NCBI RefSeq assembly: GCF_032854445.1
Contig: NC_088296.1
Location: forward strand, 17,599,485-17,663,484
DNA from: Liolophura sinensis
Taxonomy: Eukaryota > Mollusca > Polyplacophora > Chitonida > Chitonidae
DNA length: 64,000 nt
Reading direction: 5' to 3'
In this document: piece by piece, positions 34,323-44,500 of the stretch
How positions within the stretch are numbered: position 1 is the stretch's first letter
Layout of the letters: each line of letters begins with the position of its first letter
Notes under the pieces: generated by a model
The model's database searches: none
What the model saw: the letters and a program-made list of their open reading frames with translations, nothing else
What the model was told of the DNA's origin: nothing
Made by a program: the position numbers and the translations under genes

Positions 34323-35701
34323 CGCAGTTGTGCCTGTATGCGATATAACAGACATTTTGCTGCTACTGCGCGATATACGATGCAACATGCACATTTTTTT
34401 GCTTTATACACGTTAAGCCTGCAGCCTGACACCAGTATATTTGCAGGATTGTATACAGTGTAGGATGAGAAATTTATATGTTCATCGGTTAATTAGCCTA
34501 ATTAACTGAACAAAGGAGAGGAAAAAGTCATCCGCATGCAGCAACCGTAACGCTAAGTAACGCACACACACATCTTCTGATGACTGCGCACACACACAAA
34601 AAAAAAACAGTAACAAACTTTTCCAACTTTCAAAACTTTTTTGCTGAATGATGAGAAACTTTACCCCAACGTACCGTAATTAATAAACATGGCGGGTTAC
34701 CTTAAGCAGTTAACTAAAACCAAACTATACAATGCTAAAAAAAAAATTGCTCTTTGCAAGTAGCCTGTTTGCAGCTTAAATTGTACATTTTAACTTTGAT
34801 ATGGGTTGCTTGTAACTCTCTAAAAATAATGCAATGAGTACCAGCTTGCGTACACAATTTGTATCAAAGCTGAGCATCTTCAAAAAGTGTGTACAACAAC
34901 TGCACTGCTTTAGTACGCGATTGAGAACAGTTTTACACAAAACTGTGTAGTTGCCGTTTACAATTTTTTTTTGTGTGGATACTATGTACCTTCCACTCCG
35001 ACGTCCACTCACTCCGGTATATAGACACGGTCTATGCGTGTCTATATATACAGCTAAGCCAGAATCTCACTGTAGGCATCCGGCTTTCAACAGGCAGTGT
35101 CATTCACCTGTTAAATGCCAACGCCCGCTTAAAAGGTTAAACTTTAAACTGGAACATATGTTATACTTACACCGGTTTAAAGACACTTTAAAGCTCTTAC
35201 CAGTTAAAGCACGAACACGCACAGTCCTATAGCTGCCTCAATGCTGTAAAAAGCTTGTATTCCCACGATGTTAAGCCGATACAGAATGTATGTATAGCAC
35301 CGTCCACACTTGAAGTAGGATGCTTGCTACAAACGATGGGACCCCCGTATCTCGCTCAGGCTGCCTCTTAACTTTTCACTTGCTAGGCCTCTCCCACTGT
35401 ACCTGGCTGACAGCGAGATGTTTACGGACGAGTCCACTGGCAGCATCAACCATAGGGGCGAGAAGCAGGTCGGGAATGCATCCTGCGTATAGCATGCCTA
35501 AGGTCAATCAATTAACAGATGATAAAAAAAAATGCTTTTTTATGCTTTTTAACCAACCATAATTTAAGCCTTTGTGCAAAAGGGGACATATTATTTTTGA
35601 TCCGTCAATAAACTTTAAACCCCCAATTCTTTTATCCCATCTCACGGTTGTGCGTGACATAAATGTAGGGTTACCGGTGAATTCTTTGGGCATCCACAAA
35701 A
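34323..35701. other. Gene-free stretch
   Basis: Contains the palindrome at 35018 and element-like sequence around it. No gene recognised. Confidence 0.45.
35018..35048. repeat. Perfect short palindrome
   Basis: TATATAGACACG and CGTGTCTATATA are exact complements around a short loop of about 7 bases. Confidence 0.85.
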
Positions 35702-35808
35702 GATTTATTTATTTGATTTGATTTGATCAAGAATACTTCACTTATACTACAGGGGAAACCGCGCGAAGCCCGGAGGAAAACCCACGGACATCCGCAGGTT
35801 GCTGCAGA
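35702..35808 (-). mobile_element. SINE A copy with internal deletions
   Basis: TTTATTTATTTGATTTGATT, TCAAGAATACTTCACTTATA, then jumps to GGGGAAACCGCG and GGACATCCGCAGGTTGCTG. Confidence 0.75.
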
Positions 35809-36171
35809 CTATCCGCAGTAGATCCTCCACCAAAGCTGAATTTGTCCGTATGTTATATCGATCTTCACGCGATGATTTGTCTACTCGATGATCTGTGGAA
35901 ATTAACATATGGTATTCCCTGTATATTAGAAAAGGTGGTCATAATAGATTCACAGTAATATCTGGAATTTATTTCAAGAGATAATGGTAATATTTCACAT
36001 TGTTAAACTTAATCCTGATTGCGTTTTGGTTATTGCGCTGCTGCATAGATTTATAGGTCTGTAGATTCAGTTGTCTTTTATTTGGTTTCATAACGATTAA
36101 AAGAAAAGACTAGACCAAATGCACATATGTATCGTTAAAGTACCCCACATAAAAGGCTTAAAAGGCACACA

Positions 36172-36434
36172 GGGACCTCCATGGCTCAGTCGGTTAGCGC
36201 GCTAGCGCAGCGTAATGACCCAGGAGCCTCTCACCAATGCGGTCGCTGTAAGTTCAAGTCCAGCTCATGCTGGCTTCCTCTCCGGCCGTACCAGGGAAGG
36301 TCTGACAGCAACCTGCGGATGGTCGTAGGTTTCCCCCGGGCACTGCCCGGTTTCCTCACACCATAAGGCTGACCGCCGTCGTATTAGTGAAATATTCGTA
36401 ACGGCGAAAAACACCAATCAAATAAACAAATAAA
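36172..36434 (+). mobile_element. SINE A, full-length copy
   Basis: GGGACCTCCATGGCTCAGTC head, CACCAATGCGGTCGCTGTAA, complete body and tail. Five bases are missing in the core (ATATTCGTAACGGCG). Confidence 0.9.
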
Positions 36435-36748
36435 AAGCATACAGTTGCATGACAGAGATATCGATCGCAGTCCCGGTTTGCAAAATTGAGAAAATGGAAA
36501 ATGCAGTCGTTGTTCTGCGATTAGCAAGCTAACTAGTCGGCCAAGGAGGACGGTATGTATATATAGGTCTACTGACGAAAGGTCAACCAGTAGACATACT
36601 TCGATTCTTGTATAAAGAACCGAGGAACGGCCTTAGCTTGGGTACATGGAAAGAGTCGGTGGTTTTATCGCTACGGGAACTCCGTTTTCCTCTAATTCGA
36701 AGTGAGAAGGTTGTACTTAGGTCAACCGACTTTCGAAGTTCATACCCG

Positions 36749-36984
36749 TAAAAAAAATATTCTGTTAAATTTAACAGACTGATGCGACAATGTATTGTTG
36801 CTTCTTTTGCTTCAGGAGATTACTGTGTTAAATACGGCAGATATGTTCGATAATTCAAAATTTGACATAGACTAACAAAATATTATGATGAATATGACGC
36901 GTTATCTTATTATAACGCGAGAGTATTTAAACATTACAAGACATCAGAATTTGTGTTAAAATTAACAGATTATTTTTTGAGTGT
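36749..36984. mobile_element. MITE M, copy 3
   Basis: ATTCTGTTAAATTTAACAG at left and TTAAAATTAACAGATTATTT then TTTGAGTG at right, about 236 bases. Confidence 0.75.
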
Positions 36985-37138
36985 GGAACTACGTGGTGAA
37001 AAGCGGTGCTTGGTATATCCTATATCATAAACCCAGACGGCCGTCGTAGATAATTACGCGAACGCGAAATAAATAAATAAGACATGGCGTACAGCTCTGT
37101 ATTGATATGCAACTTCCTATATTTATTTTCATATTCCG

Positions 37139-37279
37139 TAAGTGGGAAGGTCTGCCATCAACCTGCGGATGGCCGTGGGTTTTTTTCCCCCGAGCTCTGC
37201 TCGGTTTCCTCCCACCATAATGCTGGTCGCCGTCGTATAAGTAAAATATTCTTGAGCACGACGTAAACCACCAATCAAA

Positions 37280-37310
<31 letters not shown>
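37139..37310 (+). mobile_element. SINE A copy, 5'-truncated
   Basis: GTGGGAAGGTCTGCCATC, CACCATAATGCTGGTCGCC, core TATTCTTGAGCACGACG and a 40-base AAATA tail. Confidence 0.87.
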
Positions 37311-37313
<3 letters not shown>

Positions 37314-37317
37314 TCAT

Positions 37318-37465
37318 ATTTACTATTTGATGATTGTTTACAGCCATGCTCAAGAAGTTTTCTATTATTCAATGGCAGTGAATTTTGTGGGCCAGAGAGT
37401 CAGGATGAAACCACCGACCTTTGTCAGTTTACTGACCAACTTTTCTACGTGAGACGCAGAAATAT
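37318..37465. mobile_element. SINE A-related family C copy
   Basis: CATGCTCAAGAAGTTTTC, GATGAAACCACCGACCTTTG and CTGACCAACTTTTCTACGTG. Confidence 0.6.
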
Positions 37466-38099
37466 GTACATGTACCATAAAGAAGGAAGATAACTAAATG
37501 GTCTTCATCAAATGCTAATATGCGCAAACGGCTTATTGTCAAGAACACTTCGCCAACAAAGTGAGCAGGGGAGTCTACAAACTCCAGTATTCTTAAATAT
37601 TGCAAGTATACATTTCATATAAACTGTATGGAAAAAGAAATCGATTTTGTCAAATCTAAAACCCTAAATCGATATTTGACAGTAATGCTGCATGAATTTT
37701 TCCAGTCGTGGTTAAATATACCGCATTATCACATCCACAGGTATTCCTCAAATGCTTTCACGTGCGTGAATACGGTACTGGAGACTTCTGTCAGGGGCTT
37801 TGTTATGTACATTTGCCTGTGGAAGAGCGGGGTGTTACACCGTGTTGTGTAATAATATACAAGTAATGTTGGTACCGATCGTGAAACGTAATATAAATGT
37901 CCGTGTAATGTAATATCGCTGCATAAAGTAATAATAAACTTTGCCCTTCATAAACCAGTTGCTTATTTTTGTAATAAAAATGTGATGTACCTATAATTAT
38001 TATTTTTTTTTATAGTAGAAGAATACATGCATTTTTAAAAATATAATTATCCAGTTATAATTGACAGAATCAACAGGTGTGTGCCCCTTAGGGTAGGTA

Positions 38100-38190
38100 C
38101 GTGGATTTATTTCTTTGATTGGCGTTTTACGCCATATTCAAGAATATTTCACTTATACGACGGCGGCCAGCATTATGGCGGGAAGAACTT
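38100..38190 (-). mobile_element. SINE A 3' fragment
   Basis: GATTGGCGTTTTACGCC, ATTCAAGAATATTTCACTTA, GGCCAGCATTATGGCGGG. Confidence 0.8.
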
Positions 38191-38639
38191 TTCGCATGTG
38201 ACATATGTCGTATTGGCAGAAGGACTCCAATGCAAGATTACACAAGAGAGCACCATGCATTTCATCAAGGTTCAAAAACAATGGAAACAGGAAATTAACG
38301 GGACTCAAGCGTGTGGCCCAGCGAATGAAGACGCAGTGTTAATCCTGCGTTATATACTTGTGGCCTCACATTCGCGTTGTGAAATGTTCACGACTTCTTG
38401 ATCACAGGCATCAATTTTTTAGCAAAACATTGATGAGAGCAAATCCAGTAGAATATGTTTTTTTTTTTAGAATAGTACAACTAATCACCCATATCTCCAA
38501 ATTTCAGTTGAGTTTCTGCATACGTTACCTTTCAAAACAGATAATAAAATCCATACAATTTACAAAGCGGTTCGCATCATAACGCTTTCAAACAATAAAA
38601 TTATTTTAATGCTATAAATAATACATGCACGAGTCTGAT

Positions 38640-39960
38640 AAGTATTTTATTCCTGTACCACGCATTCTCACACCACGAATGGCGTATACCACACTTTTCT
38701 ATACTACGCATGTTGTATGCCACGTATTTCTACACCACGCATGGCCTATAATACGCATTCCGCTGTACCTACCGGCCCGGATAGCACAGTTGGTAGAGCG
38801 TCCGCTTCGGGATCGGTAGATCCAGGATCAATCCTTGATCGAGTCACACCTAAGAACTTAAAAGAGGAAGATGTAACTTCCTCGCTTGGCGTTCAGCATG
38901 AAGCATGTATCAGAATAATGGCTCGGGCGGGGCAGCTTACTTGCCTTCGTTAAGTTGTCTCAGTGAAGCGGCAGGAAATCCGTCCTGCTACAAGGAGACA
39001 CATTACACGTACATGCACCCTAAAGATTCCTTCGTTGTCATATGACTGAAAAATTGTTGAGTACGACGTTAAACCGCCACGTATGGCGTATACAGCGGAT
39101 TTCTACACCACACATGGTGTATGCCACATATTTCTACACCACAGGACTACATCACTGATGGCCTATACCACACTTTTCTATACCACGCATGTTGTATACC
39201 AGAAATTTAAGTATACCAGGCCTGGCGTATACCTCGCATTTCTACACCACGCATGGCGTAACAACAGATATCCCTATAACACGCAGGACTACACCATGCG
39301 TAACAACAAACATGCCTACACCACGTATCGCATATAACACGCAGGACTACACAATGCATGGCCTATACCACGCATTCCTACACCACGCCTCACGTATAAC
39401 ACACATGCCTTTACTGCGCATTGCGTATAACACACAGGACTACACCATGCATAGCCTATACCATGCATTCCTACACTACACATAGCGTATATCAAGCAGT
39501 TCTACACCACCATGCTTACACCATGCATGGCGTATACCATATGCATTTCTACACCATGTCTAGCGTATAGCACACATGAATATACCATATCTGGCATACA
39601 CCACACATGTATATAACATACATGCCTCTATCACGTGCAGGTATGGCGTGTAAAGCGCGGCCTTATATCATCAATTGCATATAACGTGCAAGCCTGTACC
39701 ATGGATATCGTATGAAGAAATCGACACCATGTATCAAGTATAACATACGGGCTTACACAGCGTACATGCGCATATATGTATGGCGTATAGCGCACAGGCC
39801 TACTGTAAATGACATGACATTTAGCCATATTTACCAAATACCAGACATATCACAAATCTCAGTAGAATGTATGGCATATACTATACAGGTTTATACATTG
39901 TATGACGTATAATACCTACGTTTATACAATGTATACCGTATATTACAAAATTAGAGCTAT
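38640..39960. repeat. Degenerate about 30-bp minisatellite, interrupted by SINE B
   Basis: Variants of TACACCACGCATGGCGTATA and CCACGCATTTCTACACC on both sides of the SINE at 38770-39078, fading out toward 39960. Open frames rich in YTTH come from the repeat. Confidence 0.88.
38770..39078 (+). mobile_element. SINE B copy inside a minisatellite
   Basis: Head CGGCCCGGATAGCACAGTTG, GATCAATCCTTGATCGAGTC, body, ATATGACTGAAAAATTGTTG and AGTACGACGTTAAACCGCC. It splits the 38.6-39.95 kb array. Confidence 0.88.
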
Positions 39961-40284
39961 TAAGGATTAAATGTAAATTGGCCTTAAAGAATCACCACAT
40001 CATCCAGGTGGAGACAAGACATTGTTGAATTTAAAAAGGAGACTATAGATACTTGTAGTCGTGTTGGTACGCGTTACATGCACATATATACATGCACGTG
40101 CTAACACGTTCAAGGGCTCAATACAGAAATTGGAAATTATCCTATTTTGGATATTAAAGTACAAATTGTAGCATTTGCTAGATCCTGTGTAGTGTATCAT
40201 GAAGCCTCATACACTTTTAATGGAATACTATAATACTTTAATTATGTTATGAGTATAACCCTGTAGTTGGAAACATTAACAGAG

Positions 40285-40455
40285 AGTTGCACCAAACAGC
40301 GCATGCGTCGTTCTCTACCTTTCACTTTACATCGCTGCCACCACTAGCAAATTCTGAACAACGCCGAGGTCGGTGAGATGATTACGCAGGACGTGATGTC
40401 AGAAAACACAAAGAATCCGCCTGAACCTTTGTCCGCAATAATACTTTATACACAT
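40285..40455 (-). repeat. Dispersed repeat D, copy 2 (inverted)
   Basis: AGCGCATGCGTCGTTCTC, CGCTGCCACCACTAGCAAAT and CAGGACGTGATGTCAGAAAA are the complement of copy 1. Confidence 0.75.
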
Positions 40456-40599
40456 GTAGCCTCTTTGTCTAGAGCATGTTAAAGTTGATTCTGACCAACA
40501 CCTAATACAATTTTGTTACGGAATGATGATTAAATAGTTCCGCGGGAGGACAAGGGTGATAAGGGTAAGCCTAAACAACCCCACAAGCATCGCACAGGC

Positions 40600-40680
40600 G
40601 CCAAAGGTCAAGCTTGTCTAGTGGTGGCAATGATGTAAAGTGAAAGGTTGAGAGCGACGCATACGCTATAAGGAGTATGA
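40600..40680 (+). repeat. Dispersed repeat D, fragment
   Basis: GTCTAGTGGTGGCAATGATG and GAGAGCGACGCATACGC. AAGCTTGTCTAGTAGTGG near 42372 and the stretch at 14225-14345 (minus) are further weak matches. Confidence 0.6.
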
Positions 40681-40737
40681 GAGTTAAGAACATCTGGCCA
40701 TGTGTTTCCTAGTTCTTATAGGTCTACTTGTAGCCCT

Positions 40738-40970
40738 ACAGTATCTAATTCCGCTTAACCCGTGGCCAGGGGCTGTACAAGCATTCATGTTTACACCATC
40801 ACGATATTTGCAAGAACAGTTGCAATCAAAACGCGTCTGAGATACCTATATGTTTGTTCCACTGGAAATCGTATTCACGGACGACGAGTTTGAAAATTGA
40901 ATTAGATTTTATGCCTAGAATATCCTTGCATCATTGGAAACAGTTGACTGCTTCTCTCTTATACGTTACC
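40738..40970 (+). repeat. Dispersed repeat E, copy 2
   Basis: TCTAATTCCGCTTAACCCG, GAACAGTTGCAATCAAAACG and CATCATTGGAAACAGTTGAC. About 75 percent like copy 1 by eye. Confidence 0.7.
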
Positions 40971-41405
40971 AGCTTTATTTAATATTTACATGCTATTTCT
41001 TACATTTTTTTGCAGTGATGTATTAGGAGGTAGGTGTCGATATGATTGACTTGTAATGCTCCACTGTGGTTTATAACTGGTATACGGAAATCGGACTTAC
41101 TTGCTTGGATTCACAAACTTTGACATGCTACGTCAGAAAGGCCCGGGCTTTCGGCCAAAGCAGGATCAGCAGGAGTTCAGATTTGAGTTTGTCATTTTTA
41201 TGGCCAAGGGCCAATTGAGAAAATACAAATTTTGTTCCCCTGAAATGATTTTGAGCAACTGCACTCAAAATCACTTGATACTCAGTAAAATGTTAATTTA
41301 GTACCTTTACCACATATAGTGCAGTCAATGACGCCTTACTTGAAGATATTGCTATAACACGCAAGGGGAGGTTACTCTCAAACCACTCCAGAAGGAAAGC
41401 TCTAC

Positions 41406-41579
41406 TCAGTGTTGTTCCCCTTGATCTTTCCGTCCGGCTTTCCTATCCCAGCCTTCGACTTCCTCAATGGTTTCAGGAAGGGGTTTACGATGCGTCTCTG
41501 GTAAGACTAGACACAACACCCCACCTATTATTGTCAGCACTCCGAACACTGTGAGAGGAAGTCGGGGGATGGTCTTTGC
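41406..41579 (-). CDS. SLC22 transporter exon 9 (TM12 and C-terminus)
   Basis: Codons 568-624 plus TGA (174 nt). The acceptor is ATTTCCAG/GCAAAG. It encodes TM12 ([20 protein letters not shown]) followed by the family tail [14 protein letters not shown] and a short charged end. The stop is at 41406-41408. Confidence 0.93.
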   Translation of the reverse strand, partial: AKTIPRLPLTVFGVLTIIGGVLCLVLPETHRKPLPETIEEVEGWDRKAGRKDQGEQH

Positions 41580-44500
41580 CTGGAAATAAAGAAAACCATA
41601 GAGAGTTCTGGCAGTGTTTTATCAGTTTGTAACAATTTAGAGTGCAAAATGAGACGAGATGTGTCGCAGGGCATTTTGCTTCGCCTTTTATAGCACAGGG
41701 AGTAACATGCAGAGGTGTCCAAAAATTCACAATAAACCACAACAACAACATACATGTCAGGAGGAATCTGTTGGCAAGTCTTTCTCCTTACAGGGAATGT
41801 GCCCGTCTCCACGTATATTCTCTTTACACCACTCCTAGTATCACCAGCAAATTTAGCACAGAAATCTTTAGATGTATGACAACAACAGGAACACAGGAAT
41901 CACTGGGGCCGCGTTGAGATGACAGGATGTAAACAAAACACGACCCCTACATTTGTTGCTAATATTTTTATACTGCAGTATGCAAAACATGATTCTAATG
42001 GACACCTATTGCAATTTTTTTTAAGACTGCTGATTATAGTTAAGAACAAGGACATGCAGTAGTGGTTAGGCTAAGCCAAAACACACTCAGGTGTATCTCT
42101 CAATGCACTAAAAAATTAATCTGTTAATTGTAGCAGAAAGACTGTTGTTTGAGTGATGCTAGAATATACTCTGGTATTATAACATAATATTCTGTCACAT
42201 TCAACATAATATCATGTTAGCCTAATAGAATTTTTATGTTATATTAATAGAATATGTATGTAATATTTAACAGGACAATCTGCAGCAATGACAGAATATA
42301 TTCTATAACCACTCAGACAACAGACTTTCTGTTAATCTTAACAGATTAACTTCCTGAGTGCATGCAAAGGTCAAGCTTGTCTAGTAGTGGGAAAATTCAC
42401 TCAACTTAATGTTTACCTCCTTAACTTGCATGAAATGTAGTTTAGCATATTTGCAGAACATGTACTTACGCTAGAGGCAATGAACGGGGCTGCCACACCG
42501 CCAGCGGTTTCAAAGGCTGCGGCAATACCAATGCCAAGGTTCCTATAAAGAGGCAATGAATGGATGTAAAAGCCGACGAAGGACTTCTTTTAACTGTTTG
42601 TATTCCCTCATGTATATTTACCAAACAGACTTGGACCAATTACGTGTGACCAACTGAGTGAGTAGGTTAATAAAAAGAGGGCATCAAAAAGAGGCTGAAG
42701 GGCACCAAAAAGAGGCTGAACGACACCAAAAATGGTTTAAAGGGAGCGAAGCAGAAGCTGGTTGAAACCAGAGGCTGGTCGGTTCCAAACAGAGGCTGAC
42801 CGGATCTAAAGAAAGGCTGGTAAGTTCTAAAAAGAGGGTGGAGGCAATCAAACAGAGGGTGGGCGGAATCAAACGGAAGCTGGAGGGAACCAGACAGAGG
42901 CTGCAGAGAGCCAAATAGAGGCTGGTGGGAACCAATCGCAGACTTGACGGAACCAAACAAAGGCTGGTGGAAACTAAACAGAGGCTCTGGGGAGAAACGG
43001 AAGCTGATGGTAGAAACCAAACAGAGGTTGGAGGGAACCAAACAGAGGTTGTAGGGTTCCAAATAGATGCTGTTGGGAACAAAATGGAAGCGAGTGGAAA
43101 CGAAACCTAGGTCATGGGAAACGAAACTGAGGCTGGTTTTTACTTATACGATAGCTGATAGATGGAAGAAGCTGGATTCGCGGATTCATGTTTACATATG
43201 TAATGCAAAGGCCTGAAAGACATATCGCTGGTAGATGAGTGATCCTTAACAAATGCAAGGCCGCACAAACAGAACACATACAATAAATGCTTGGGATCAT
43301 CGGCGCCAGAGTATAACTCGCTTATTGCGTGCTTTGTGGCTAGGAATCGTGCATCTTACTCACGGAGCCACGTCCCACTTGTAAAATAAACTACAATGAG
43401 CTAGTCTCCCACTCAGGATTACTAAGACATGAAAATTTTGTTAAAAAATCTTGGGATTCCAAAGTGAGCATGAATATAAAATACTACAGTACACACTGTT
43501 CGTGGGAAGGCCTATCAGCAACCTGCGGGTGGTCACGGGTTTTCCCCGGGCTATGCCCGGTTTCCTCCAAATATAATGCTGGCCGCCGTCGTATACGTGA
43601 AATATTCTTGAGTACGGCGTAAAACACCAATCAAATAAATAAACAAGTAAAACGAGAGCAGCGACGACAGTGTGACCCATGTATAGGTGATAAATGGTCA
43701 CACGTAACCGGTGAAATACGGTCTCCTATCAGTTTATCTCATTTAACGTTTTATTCTAACTGTTCAAAAGTGCAGCCACACTACAACGCTTCGCGGGGAC
43801 AAATGAAGGCTCTCACCTTTAATATCACGATGAGGAGAATCTCTCGGGAAGACCGGTACACTGTGACATAAGATCCTCTGATCCAAAAACTTACTTATCA
43901 AGATTACAGGTGAGAAGTAATTAAGGAGAACTCACCTGACCACGGTAGGGAAAATCTCTAGACAAAACAGGTAGACTATGACGTAGGAGCCTGTCACCCC
44001 AAATTTGCCGATCATCGCCAAAGTTGTTCTTAACCAAGTAAGATCCGTACCAGTATCTGAGAAGAAAAACTGAGTATTTGATTATTTGTCGATATCTTTA
44101 AAATTACTTACCTGTGTGAGTGGGTTTACATGTGTATAGTATATTAGTTACCTCCCTTGGTTCATTCACGGCTATCTTTTGAAATCAACAATTCAAGGTT
44201 ATCTTTTGATCATGCTATCCGAAGGTCGTAATTGACATACACAATGGTTTCGTTGTTTGGTATAGGAATAGAAAATAAATATAAAAGACAGCATCATGGA
44301 GAGCAAAACCAGCGCGGCGACGACAGTGTGATAATTGACAATCTGAAATAGCGCTACTTGTCAAATTACCTCAGTTAACGTTTTATTCTAGCTGTTCATG
44401 CAAATGCTTAATTAGTTGCATCTTACAAATGCCTTAACATCATGGCTTAAGCAGAATCACGTAAAAATAGGCAGTGATATTCACTGCAGTTTGTTAAACT

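Noticed and set aside
42667-43082. 131-132-codon minus-strand frames with a regular QPLFGSL pattern
   Set aside because: Product of a 21-bp minisatellite inside a transporter intron; unit length divisible by three keeps frames open.
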